The notes beneath the pieces were generated by a model. It was not told the origin of the DNA and made no database searches. It saw only the letters and a list, made by a program, of their open reading frames with translations. Source: Siderastrea siderea (lineage: Eukaryota; Cnidaria; Anthozoa; Scleractinia; Rhizangiidae). Taken from it: DNA of 64,000 bases. Shown piece by piece: positions 50,582-57,050 of the stretch. The DNA lies in contig OZ034979.1 in NCBI GenBank assembly GCA_964030785.1, positions 38,846,984 to 38,910,983 on the forward strand. The letters run 5' to 3'. How positions within the stretch are numbered: position 1 is the first letter of the stretch; the number at the start of each line of letters is the position of its first letter. The translations under genes were made by a program, and so were the position numbers.

Positions 50582-50582
50582 C

Positions 50583-52271
50583 TCAAAGTAAACACGCCAT
50601 GTTGGAAAAATGTTTTAATGGCAGATATTTTTGAACAGCTCAACAAATCATTTTAATGATAATCCATGGCATGCAGATGATGAGAGTTCCGCTCTTTGTC
50701 CAACAAACTGATGGATGCAAGCCAGGCAGCGGCACGGAGTCCAAAGTTCAATGTCATGGAACACGCGCCCTGGGAAAGAGTATAAGTCGATCAGAAAAGT
50801 AATAATTTGCGAACAAATAATTCTGACCTAAAGCATGACCTTTGTATTTTAAAACGAATGAAGCGTATCCGGTTGCCAAACAGAATTAGAAGAACATAGC
50901 TTTCCAATTGACAGTTGTAAAACAGAATTAAATTTATTCACAGTGAACAGATTGAATTTACGACAAAATGTGTCAAATGTGTGCAACACTGTGCAATAAT
51001 CTAAACAAAACCAAAAGAGAATTTCTAGTAGTTTCGAAGCGAATACGCGTCTCCAATTACAAAATACAAAGCGACAAATAAAATAACAGCAATCAAAACA
51101 AACGAAAAATGCCGATAAACGATTAAATGAATTTGCCTAGCGAACTTAAAGTGAAAGCACAAATAGATAAACTAGATTTGCTTGAATCACGAAACAGAAT
51201 TATAACTCTAAGTTTATACTAAAATGATACGCTTAATAAAACTATACAGTAATTAACGAGGTCAAGTACCTAATTTATAGGCGACCGATGGTAACCGGTA
51301 GATATGGAGTTCCGCTTTTAGGCTTGGCTAAATCTATATATTTTTTTTAGCTGACAGTCAGAAAAAAATGATGCTTACTTTGCGTGGAGGTTTGCTTGTT
51401 GTTTTCAACAAGCCGCTCGCTTTCTTCTCGGCGAAAATACGAGTTGTCATCTCGTTTGTCTCACCGCGTTACAGTCAGCACATCGTTGGACTGTGGAAAA
51501 AAGAAATACAGAGAGTGAGTAAAAATAAATCAAATAGTCTTTCGGGTAGAAAAGGATTTTTTCACAACAACGCGGGGAATGGGAAAACATTGCGAGCTAA
51601 ACAGAACCGCTTCGGTTTTCAATTTTTTTCGAGGCGACAAAAAAATTAGTTTCATTTCGAAAAACAAAACTAGTAAACGAGTATTATAAGACACACTGTT
51701 TTTTAATCGAAAAGTTCGTCGTTGTGGGAAAAACAGGCTAAACACTTCAATATTTTTAGCCGGCAGCAAAACACAACACTTACCTCGTGTTAAGCTTTCG
51801 CTGTTTTCAAAACATCCATTCGGCGGCTTCTACAGATAAAAATCTCCCACATTTTTCGCTGAAATCTTAGCTGTCATCGTTTTGTTTGTAAAGCCGAGGG
51901 TTGCTGGGGTAAAGCGATGAATAAATCTGTGAAAAAACTGTCGTAAGTCTCCCTGACCTTCCTCCATCTTGAAAAAAAAGAAAGTTCGGGGGTAATTTTG
52001 CTGCTTATATAGCTAAACAGTATGACCTTATTTGGTTAGGATTGGTTGTGATTGGTCAGTCCCAGTCAGGCCATGGTCAAGGTCCAAGGCCATGGTCAAA
52101 GTATCAGTCGATCAGAAGCAGAGTTTCACAACAACGCGGGAATGGGAAAACATTGCGAGCTAAACAGAACCGCTTCGGTTTTCAAATTTTTTTAATAGAG
52201 AAAGCGAATCATTAATTAAATTCTGGAGCACGTGGGACCTAGCCCGGTTAGCTCCAGAACAGGCTAACTAC
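50583..52271. other. AT-rich island inside the Polinton: no clear gene, exon-like pieces
   Basis: This stretch is AT-rich and gene-poor, unlike the rest of the element. I see splice-like pieces. On the plus strand there is an acceptor near 51348 with a frame starting MMLTLRGGLLVVFNK and a donor AGA|GTGAGT near 51515. On the minus strand there is a frame starting MEEGQGDLRQFFHRF (ATG at 51967) followed by a donor GAG|GTAAGT at 51784. Neither has a recognised domain, and the minus frame stops before its donor. It may be a host-derived or nested insertion. Confidence 0.4.
51561..52192. repeat. Direct repeat of about 70 bp, 0.56 kb apart
   Basis: The copies at 51561-51632 and 52126-52192 share TTTCACAACAACGCGG, GGGAAAACATTGCGAGC and CAGAACCGCTTCGGTTTTCAA, with one or two differences. 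The right copy stands near the end of the AT-rich island, so the pair may mark a duplicated border. Confidence 0.75.
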
Positions 52272-52315
52272 TTAGATTGGTTTGTTGAAAGAGATGAGGA
52301 ATAAAAAAGGCTTAC

Positions 52316-52337
52316 CGCTATCCCGTTTACTTGGCAT
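52316..52337 (-). CDS. Putative short first exon (MPSKRDS) of a spliced Polinton gene
   Basis: ATG at 52337, seven codons, then a donor-like AGCG|GTAAGC (GT at 52315-52314). About 80 bp upstream on the minus strand is a TATA box (CTATAAAAAAAACC near 52418-52430) belonging to the bidirectional cassette described below. Between them lies an (AAGC)n simple repeat (52340-52386). A downstream exon was not identified, so this is tentative. Confidence 0.35.
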
Positions 52338-52339
52338 TC

Positions 52340-52386
52340 TTGCTTGTTTGCTTGCTTGCTTGCTTGCTTGACTGCTTGCTGGCTTG
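52340..52386. repeat. (CTTG)n microsatellite
   Basis: About ten copies of CTTG with small interruptions, in the leader of the putative minus-strand exon. Confidence 0.85.
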
Positions 52387-52417
52387 GGAGTGAAAAAACG
52401 GGGAGTGGAGGCGGTTT

Positions 52418-52563
52418 TTTTTATAGAGATCCTCGCAAAGTATTGTGGGTCAACTAGGGTGGAGGGACCCCCCTCCCCCCTCCCTAGATAGGCCATGATG
52501 CATTGCGAGGAATGATCCCAGAGACTATAAAACAGATCGCACCTCGAGGTGAGTCATCCCAAG
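52418..52563. promoter_or_regulatory. Bidirectional promoter cassette, copy A
   Basis: A leftward TATA (plus-strand TTTTTTATAGAGATCC near 52417-52432) and a rightward TATA (ACTATAAAACAG, TATAAAA at 52526-52532) lie about 100 bp apart around a C-rich core (ACCCCCCTCCCCCCTC) and CTAGATAGGCCATGATGC. The right half is nearly identical to 53850-53949. Confidence 0.75.
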
Positions 52564-52650
52564 ATGGCCTCTTGTCAAGACGACTTACTCCAAGAGTTTG
52601 AAGAATTTGAAGCGGATCTCCCATTTTATTGGGAGTCAAGGCTACTGTGA
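52564..52650 (+). CDS. Tiny acidic protein A (28 aa)
   Basis: ATG 32 bases after a TATA box, in a leader shared with the second tiny ORF. The peptide MASCQDDLLQEFEEFEADLP is acidic with spaced Leu/Phe, followed by FYWESRLL. The stop TGA overlaps GTGAGT, a good splice donor (CT|GTGAGT), so the frame might instead be the first exon of a longer spliced protein. Acidic peptides with LLxEF-like motifs suit binding to a host regulator, but that is speculation. Confidence 0.45.
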   Translation: MASCQDDLLQEFEEFEADLPFYWESRLL

Positions 52651-52903
52651 GTCAAGAGACATTTATTTATGACCATAGTGCAAACTCAGGGTTGTGAACT
52701 TTTTTAATTAAAAAAGAGTTGATGTTACAAATGGTTGTCCATCTCTTACCACGCGGGTGGGGCGCTCCTATTTACAATGGAAAAAAAAAACTAAAAATTG
52801 AAAAATAAAAACTAAAAAGGGCTATGTACAATTGGAAAAAACTAAAAACTAAAAAATATGTACAATTGGAAAAAAATAAAAAGTAAAAATGGCTAATGTA
52901 CAA
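52651..52903. other. A-rich non-coding tract with palindrome
   Basis: A perfect palindrome AACTTTTTTAATTAAAAAAG around 52698-52718 is followed by degenerate repeats of GTACAATTGGAAAAAA(C/T)AAAAA (52775-52905). No gene. It lies between converging transcripts and may serve as a 3' end region for both. Confidence 0.6.
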
Positions 52904-53012
52904 TTACAAATGAAAGTCTTCCAGTTCCATACGTAATTGATCAATGTTCTCGGGGAGACAGAACGTGCGATTGAATAAGGCTTGAATTTCGGCTCGGGTT
53001 TTCTCGTCCACA

Positions 53013-53711
53013 TCACGGGATCCCACGATAGCGCTGCTTTGATGAAGGTTTGGTTCCCTGAGGAGCATGATGGACTTGAGTAATGGACAATTGAAAGGAA
53101 TCGTCCATTTCAAATTGTTCGTTGCTGTTCAAGGCTTGTGCTAAACGGTGGAACAAGGCCTCCACACGGTCCCCGCCTTGCCGCCATTCTCCTGCTCGCA
53201 ATCCCCAGCCCTGGAAGTTGTTGTGCAGGCGGTTTGAACCGATGGTGAAGTAGAGGCGATCTTGATCGTGGAGCTCAGGCGTTGTGGTGGTCAACACTTG
53301 ATTCACCGCTCGACGTAACCCCTCTTCTAGGGCTTGAGTCAAGTTCTGATTGGGAATGAAATTCCCCCTTTGGCGTAACTGGGTATTGAAATGACGTTCG
53401 CGCACTCCCAGACGGTTGCTCAAACGGTCGACATAGGGTTGGAGTTCAAACTCGAAGACACCCTCCGCATTGGCATCCAAACCTCCCCCAGTTTGTTGAA
53501 GAAGATGGGTTTGAAACGCACGTTGGCGTTCGAAGCGATCCAAGGCCTCTTCACAAATCTCATCACTGTCCGGCATGTCTTCGGTACATGGTCCCACACA
53601 GGAAGTTGTCTCTTCTGGCTCTGAATCGGACATCTCTAGGCCAAGCAGGGCCATGACCTCGCTTCTAGCGAGGCCACTGGGCCTTGCTTCGTCTTCTTGG
53701 CGAGAGGACAT
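53013..53711 (-). CDS. 232-aa protein; C-terminal part resembles the domain preceding Polinton DNA polymerase B
   Basis: The acidic, Ser/Glu-rich N-terminus has a paired-Cys stretch (CVGPC). From about residue 150 comes DRLYFTIGSNRLHNNFQGW, then LFHRLAQALNSNEQFEMDDSF with LSITQV, the pattern I associate with the small domain found ahead of PolB in Polintons and related elements. The frame then ends. An overlapping frame on the same strand (52904-53113) begins within it and reads natural-looking protein (VDEKTRAEIQALFNRTFCLP). A CAG acceptor at about 53060 or a frameshift could join them. Start chosen at the first ATG, 35-41 bases after a TATA box. The function may be replication-linked. The assignment is from memory of family patterns, not a search. 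Confidence 0.5.
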   Translation of the reverse strand: MSSRQEDEARPSGLARSEVMALLGLEMSDSEPEETTSCVGPCTEDMPDSDEICEEALDRFERQRAFQTHLLQQTGGGLDANAEGVFEFELQPYVDRLSNRLGVRERHFNTQLRQRGNFIPNQNLTQALEEGLRRAVNQVLTTTTPELHDQDRLYFTIGSNRLHNNFQGWGLRAGEWRQGGDRVEALFHRLAQALNSNEQFEMDDSFQLSITQVHHAPQGTKPSSKQRYRGIP

Positions 53712-53745
53712 GATCAGATGAACTTACTGGAGATCGGGGCTCTGT

Positions 53746-53752
53746 TTTTATA
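53746..53752 (-). promoter_or_regulatory. Leftward TATA box for the 232-aa gene
   Basis: Minus-strand CTATAAAAAC, 35-41 bases before the ATG at 53711. The surrounding TTTTTATAGAGA is the same as in cassette A. Confidence 0.75.
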
Positions 53753-53949
53753 GAGAACCAAAAGGTCACGTGGGAGGGGAAGGAGCCAATCACTAAACAG
53801 GGTGCCCCCCTGAGAGGGGGTGCCCTAGGGAGGGGTGGGACGAGGTGGGGGGACCCCCCTCCCCCCTCTCTAGATAGGCCATGATGCATTGCGAGGAATG
53901 ATCCCAGAGACTATAAAACAGATCGACCCTCGAGGTGAGTCATCTCAAA
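53746..53949. promoter_or_regulatory. Bidirectional promoter cassette, copy B
   Basis: Same plan as 52418-52563: leftward TATA, C-rich core (ACCCCCCTCCCCCCTC), CTAGATAGGCCATGATGC, then rightward ACTATAAAACAG (TATAAAA at 53912-53918) and a leader ending CTCGAGGTGAGTCATC before the ATG. Copy B has extra sequence with the inverted word GGTGCCCCC...GGGGGTGCC (53801-53823) and a CACGTG box at 53767-53772. Confidence 0.75.
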
Positions 53950-54060
53950 ATGGACTCTGCCCATGAGAAGTTGTTGGAGGCATTGGTGCCCCCTGAAGAC
54001 CTTGTTCATGACATGTCACCCGACGAGGGTGTTGATTTGATGTTTGATTTAGTGACTTGA
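53950..54060 (+). CDS. Tiny acidic protein B (36 aa)
   Basis: Driven by the second copy of the duplicated leader. MDSAHEKLLEALVPPEDLVH is followed by an acidic SPDEGVDLMFDLVT end. Same size class and charge as tiny protein A, but the sequences do not align beyond the leader. The acidic DLMFDL-like end recalls short linear motifs used to bind host transcription regulators; treat as a hypothesis. Adintovirus-type elements are known to encode small regulatory proteins at this kind of position. Confidence 0.5.
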   Translation: MDSAHEKLLEALVPPEDLVHDMSPDEGVDLMFDLVT

Positions 54061-54131
54061 ACATTCGTATTTGGCAGAACATTGAACGTTTTGAAGACAC
54101 AACTCATGAACCAATGAGACATTTTCATTTT

Positions 54132-54137
54132 TTTATT
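54132..54137 (-). terminator. Poly(A) signal for the minus-strand virion block
   Basis: Minus-strand AATAAA (plus TTTATT), about 35-40 bases beyond the stop of the phospholipase-like gene. It is the last signal of the leftward gene block. Confidence 0.6.
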
Positions 54138-54173
54138 TTACTCAACATGTAACTGGAGGTGTTAATTAAATGT

Positions 54174-54530
54174 TTACAATTTCAAACGTTTCTTGGTTTG
54201 CATGATTTTTTTGACCACCCGTTCCGTCTTGTTTTTCTTGCCGGGTAATCGATCAATGGCTTGGATCATCTTGGTATCGGCTTTCCATTTATCTTGCAAA
54301 TTCTTAGCACGACTGTAATCAATGTCGTGTTGCTTAGCAATCTGGTCCAAGCGATTGATGCCGGGATCCCCCCGTTTCAGACGTTTAGCCAAATGGGTGC
54401 CAGGGCCCATGTACTGATAACCAGGCCAATGAAATTCTTTGCCGGTTTTCGCAATCCATTTTTGCACATCCAAGGCTCCTCCTCGTTGGGGGCGTTTCCG
54501 TTTGATACCCCTTTTTCTCTTGGTGGGCAT
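54174..54530 (-). CDS. Phospholipase A2-like capsid protein (parvovirus VP1-type fold), 118 aa
   Basis: A basic N-terminus with KRKR clusters leads to QRGG at residues 15-18, which fits an adenain cleavage site. Then come YMGPGT (40-45), matching the calcium-binding glycine loop of viral PLA2 domains, and IAKQHDIDY (64-72) with the catalytic His-Asp pair. ADTKMI (85-90) could supply the second Asp, and the C-terminus is very basic. The family (VP1-type PLA2) opens endosomal membranes during entry of small DNA viruses, and related domains occur in adintovirus-like elements. The missing Cys scaffold is normal for the viral type. It is the last gene of the block; its start lies 3 bases after the preceding stop. 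Confidence 0.8.
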   Translation of the reverse strand: MPTKRKRGIKRKRPQRGGALDVQKWIAKTGKEFHWPGYQYMGPGTHLAKRLKRGDPGINRLDQIAKQHDIDYSRAKNLQDKWKADTKMIQAIDRLPGKKNKTERVVKKIMQTKKRLKL

Positions 54531-54533
54531 CTT

Positions 54534-55172
54534 TTAGTCACTGTCGTAATCCAATCGACGTCGTAACTTTTTGCCACGAGCCCAATCTTCCCAACCGGGT
54601 AAAGGTTTCAATCGTTCCACTTCTCGGGCAGGTCCTTTGCCTTTGCGACTCTCGGCTAACTTTTTTTCCAAAGTCTTGCGCTGTTCTCGAATGACTTCTA
54701 AACGCGATCGGCTATCCCCTCGACTGGTGGATGGGCTCCCTTTCTTGACAATCTTACTTGTAGTGGCTGCTCCTTTGCCTTTCTTGGTTGCAGGGGTAAT
54801 GGGTGGTTTGGGAGTCGACGGGCTGCCTTTTATCATGCGCTTCAACCATTGTTCCACAGGTCCCGTCACCAAATCCCCGGCCTCTTCCTCGCCTTCTTCG
54901 CCTGGCGGACCACCCGGGGCACCCGGGGCACCAACCCCTACCCCACCAGGAAATTGACGAATGCGTTTGGTTAACTTGATTAATTCTTGACTCAACGGTT
55001 TGGTTTGAGCATTAACCAGGGCGGGGGGTAATTGGGGGTTGGCTAATAACACATGTTTTTGGGCGGCGAGCGTTGCGGCTTTGTTCAACAAGGCATTTTC
55101 GGTGAGTTCTCCTTTGTAATATTGAATGAGTTGTTCCAAGTCCTTTTGGGGAATCATGTACACTTCGTCCAT
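54534..55172 (-). CDS. Polinton-conserved structural protein candidate, 212 aa
   Basis: The N-terminal domain (residues 1-75) is helical (MIPQKDLEQLIQYYKGEL, LLNKAATLAAQKH, LTKRIRQFPGG), a pattern I associate with cnidarian Polinton proteins of unknown role. A Gly/Pro/Glu linker (about 76-100) is followed by a Ser/Thr/Lys-rich region and a charged helical C-terminus ending LRRRLDYDSD. It overlaps the end of the upstream zinc-finger gene by 19 bases. Function unknown; probably a virion or assembly protein because of its place in the block. Confidence 0.65.
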   Translation of the reverse strand: MDEVYMIPQKDLEQLIQYYKGELTENALLNKAATLAAQKHVLLANPQLPPALVNAQTKPLSQELIKLTKRIRQFPGGVGVGAPGAPGGPPGEEGEEEAGDLVTGPVEQWLKRMIKGSPSTPKPPITPATKKGKGAATTSKIVKKGSPSTSRGDSRSRLEVIREQRKTLEKKLAESRKGKGPAREVERLKPLPGWEDWARGKKLRRRLDYDSD

Positions 55173-55384
55173 GTTCGTTGACTACACTCGGAGCAAAGTT
55201 CCCCGTCTTCCTGGTCACGGCAACTCTTACAAAGACGGGCCCTCAAGATGTGTTGGTACTCTCGATACAACAGGTGATATTTATGCTTCCAATAATGACA
55301 CTCGTCTTTCCACTGGTCGGTGGCCCGATTGGCCTCTTGTAATAGAGTCATCCACGTAGGGAGGGTTAACGAAGACATTGACAT
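55154..55384 (-). CDS. Small zinc-binding protein, about 76 aa
   Basis: Starts MSMSSLTLPTWMTL (ATGs at 55384 and 55378; upstream codons in the frame overlap the previous gene and are probably not used). A helical middle (TDQWKDECHYWKHKYHLLY) is followed by CKSCRDQEDGELCSEC, two CxxC pairs suited to a zinc ribbon. A TATA box at 55491-55497 lies inside the preceding gene, about 110 bases upstream. Function unknown; nucleic-acid or protein binding likely. Confidence 0.6.
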   Translation of the reverse strand: MSMSSLTLPTWMTLLQEANRATDQWKDECHYWKHKYHLLYREYQHILRARLCKSCRDQEDGELCSECSQRTWTKCT

Positions 55385-55683
55385 AACACCTCGTGAAGTC
55401 CTTGAAACAACCCTTGTCCTTTTTGTTGGACTAACCACTGACGACGTTTTTTGACGGAATGTCGACGACGTCCCAAATCACGTAGTACCTTTTTATAGGG
55501 TTGAAGTTTAGCCAGCATGGGTGGGGTGACAGGAATCTTGTTTTTTAAAAAGTTCAACACCAGTTCACTCACAGCATTGATTTGATCGGCATTGGCATGT
55601 TGTAACAACTCTTGACGTTTGGAACCATTGGCTTCTTGTAACATGGACCGTAAAAACGGGAATTGACGTCGAAGACGTTGCAT
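55366..55683 (-). CDS. Polinton-conserved basic protein, 105 aa
   Basis: A helical protein with SKRQELLQHANADQINAVSE, LNFLKNKIPVTPPML and SVKKRRQWLVQQKGQG. The pattern (a helix with AN..QI..(I/V)SE, then N.L...(I/V)P(V/L)T, then S.KKRR..L.Q..G) is one I recognise from many invertebrate Polinton annotations, without a known function. QKGQ|G near the C-terminus fits the adenain consensus and would release a short hydrophobic tail (LFQGLHEVL). A TATA box at 55735-55741 lies within the previous gene, 52-58 bases upstream. Confidence 0.65.
   Translation of the reverse strand: MQRLRRQFPFLRSMLQEANGSKRQELLQHANADQINAVSELVLNFLKNKIPVTPPMLAKLQPYKKVLRDLGRRRHSVKKRRQWLVQQKGQGLFQGLHEVLCQCLR
55491..55497 (-). 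promoter_or_regulatory. TATA box of the zinc-binding gene, inside the 105-aa gene
   Basis: Minus-strand CCTATAAAAAGG at codons for PYKK, about 110 bases before the ATG at 55384. Confidence 0.5.
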
Positions 55684-55686
55684 CCT

Positions 55687-55851
55687 TTATCGGTGACGAC
55701 GACGATACCGTTGATTGGCTTTTTGAATCGTGCGTTTTATACGTTTATCCGTTTCCAAGGCCACGGCTTTCCCCAATCCTGCCATAGCGGGCACCAATAG
55801 ATTTAAAAAACCGCCTCGTTGACGACGGCGTCGTCTTCTCCTCCTCACCAT
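55687..55851 (-). CDS. Arg-rich core peptide with QRGG cleavage site, 54 aa (pX-like)
   Basis: Too short for usual ORF cut-offs but well placed: its ATG overlaps the stop of the gene before it (ATGGTGA) and it ends 3 bases before the next ATG. It starts with a run of eight Arg, then QRGG, FLNLLVPAMAGLGKAVALE and a basic tail. It aligns with the 64-aa protein at 61395 (QRGG then L..L.P(A)...G.GKAVAL), so the two are paralogues. The plan (Arg cluster, protease site, hydrophobic helix) is that of adenovirus-type core peptide precursors. Confidence 0.7.
   Translation of the reverse strand: MVRRRRRRRRQRGGFLNLLVPAMAGLGKAVALETDKRIKRTIQKANQRYRRRHR
55735..55741 (-). promoter_or_regulatory. TATA box of the 105-aa gene, inside the 54-aa gene
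   Basis: Minus-strand CGTATAAAACGC at codons for RIKR, 52-58 bases before ATG 55683. Confidence 0.6.
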
Positions 55852-56171
55852 GGTCGACCCGTCAATAGACGTTGAAGGGCTTTGTCTTGTTTGATCACGT
55901 CTCGCGTCTCTTTATAACCTTGACGGGTATTGCGTTTGAAATCGGACCACCAACCCCCACCTCGTTGTCGTCGGACATGTTGTACATTATCGGTAATGCC
56001 TTTCAAGGCTTGACCCCCTAATTTGCCTAAAGCCAGTCCAAACCCAGGGGCGGGACCTGATAGAAACATACTCATGCCATGGGCAATTTTATCCACCAAA
56101 CGGGGTTTGCGACGCATTAAAGCCCCTCCTCGTTGTTTCCTTTTTCTGCGTTGACGTCGAAGACGTTTCAT
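55845..56171 (-). CDS. Basic protein with two QRGG sites, 108 aa
   Basis: The start is taken at ATG 56171 (MKRLRRQRRKRKQRGG), which overlaps the upstream stop as ATGA; the four codons before it lack an ATG. Sites fitting adenain cleavage are KQRGG|A (about residue 17) and RRQRGG|GWW (about 72). The peptide between them is amphipathic, with a Gly/Leu-rich stretch (FLSGPAPGFGLALGKLGGQA) that could interact with membranes. The role may parallel adenovirus pVI or pX; inference only. TATA at 56251-56257. Confidence 0.65.
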   Translation of the reverse strand: MKRLRRQRRKRKQRGGALMRRKPRLVDKIAHGMSMFLSGPAPGFGLALGKLGGQALKGITDNVQHVRRQRGGGWWSDFKRNTRQGYKETRDVIKQDKALQRLLTGRPW

Positions 56172-56443
56172 TGGATACAACACTTGTTAGGTTTTTTGGC
56201 ATAGCCTTTGTCGATCAACCAACTGTTGTACCCTTTGGTACCCCCTCGTCTTTTATACGCTTGATATTGTTGTTTGTACCCCGAGACCATCTTTCTCCCT
56301 TGGGCAGCACTCATTTGTGGTTTTTTCAAGGCTTTGACCAAATCACTTGTGACGTCATACCCCTTTTTCACGTCGACGAGCCAAGGTATGCCTTCTCCTT
56401 GCTGGGTTCTTCTTTTTGTCCGTCTTCTTCTTCGGGGGGCCAT
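56168..56443 (-). CDS. Basic protein with QQGEG site, 91 aa
   Basis: MAPRRRRRTKRRTQQGEG: Arg-rich leader, then QQGE|G, fitting the second form of the adenain consensus. The released part (IPWLVDVKKGYDV...) is lysine-rich and helical, ending PNKCCIQ. It overlaps the 3' end of the membrane-protein gene by 76 bases in another frame. Its TATA box (CATAAAAAG, 56476-56484) lies inside that gene, 33-40 bases before this ATG. Confidence 0.65.
   Translation of the reverse strand: MAPRRRRRTKRRTQQGEGIPWLVDVKKGYDVTSDLVKALKKPQMSAAQGRKMVSGYKQQYQAYKRRGGTKGYNSWLIDKGYAKKPNKCCIQ
56251..56257 (-). promoter_or_regulatory. TATA box of the two-QRGG gene, inside the 91-aa gene
   Basis: Minus-strand CGTATAAAAGACG, about 80 bases before ATG 56171. 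Confidence 0.55.
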
Positions 56444-57048
56444 GGTTCTAAGAGTGTGGGACTAGGAGGGAGCGGCTTTTTATGGATCCAATACTCTTTA
56501 GGTCTCAAGGGACGAGGACATCCATCTACATAGCATAGGGCTTCCAAGGGTTGGTACACAAAATGACCATGGTAATCTTGGAGACATCGTTTAGGTAATG
56601 GAGGGGTGAAATCCACAATGGTATCATCCAAGGTTTGCATCTTGATTAAAAATCGTTCCAGATCCTCCAAGGGAATACCCCGCACATGGGTTTTCAATTC
56701 GGTCAAGGCTTTGGCATAGGTGGTAAACGCAAATCGACTCATGGTCACTTTAAATCGGTATTGTTTAAAATCATTCCATCCTTTGACCACGGTGCCCACC
56801 GCCGCCAAACAGGCTACCAATGTACTGTTTTCCAAAAGGGGACCCGCAATCATACCGGCAGCCATCAGGAGTAAGGCCAACCCATTGAACAAGGCATTGA
56901 TACACCTGTAATGATTCAACATTTTTCGATAACACCACCATTGTTGATGATAAAAGGCATACAAGGAATCCATCCGTTGTAATAATTCTGGGGGGAAGGG
57001 AAGACCATGCTGTTTCGATCCATTCAATAACGACACGACGGTTTTCAT
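56368..57048 (-). CDS. Two-TM membrane protein, SLATT-like, 226 aa
   Basis: After a helical N-terminus come two hydrophobic helices (49-71, LFNGLALLLMAAGMIAG; 76-91, LVACLAAVGTVVKGW), then an amphipathic region YRFKVTMSRFAFTTYAKALTE to about 150 and a Pro/Glu-rich tail. Two TM helices followed by this helical hairpin recall the SLATT fold, seen in bacterial immunity effectors and in proteins of unknown role in Polintons. It may shape a membrane during entry or assembly. The match is by architecture only. Confidence 0.6.
   Translation of the reverse strand: MKTVVSLLNGSKQHGLPFPPELLQRMDSLYAFYHQQWWCYRKMLNHYRCINALFNGLALLLMAAGMIAGPLLENSTLVACLAAVGTVVKGWNDFKQYRFKVTMSRFAFTTYAKALTELKTHVRGIPLEDLERFLIKMQTLDDTIVDFTPPLPKRCLQDYHGHFVYQPLEALCYVDGCPRPLRPKEYWIHKKPLPPSPTLLEPWPPEEEDGQKEEPSKEKAYLGSST
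56476..56484 (-). promoter_or_regulatory. TATA-like box of the 91-aa gene, inside the membrane-protein gene
   Basis: Minus-strand CATAAAAAG at codons for IHKK, 33-40 bases before ATG 56443. Confidence 0.55.
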
Positions 57049-57050
57049 CT

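Noticed and set aside
52541..52554. Splice donor GAG|GTGAGT in the duplicated leaders as a leader exon
   Set aside because: It lies only about 15 bases after the TATA box, upstream of the expected transcription start, so it is unlikely to be in the RNA.
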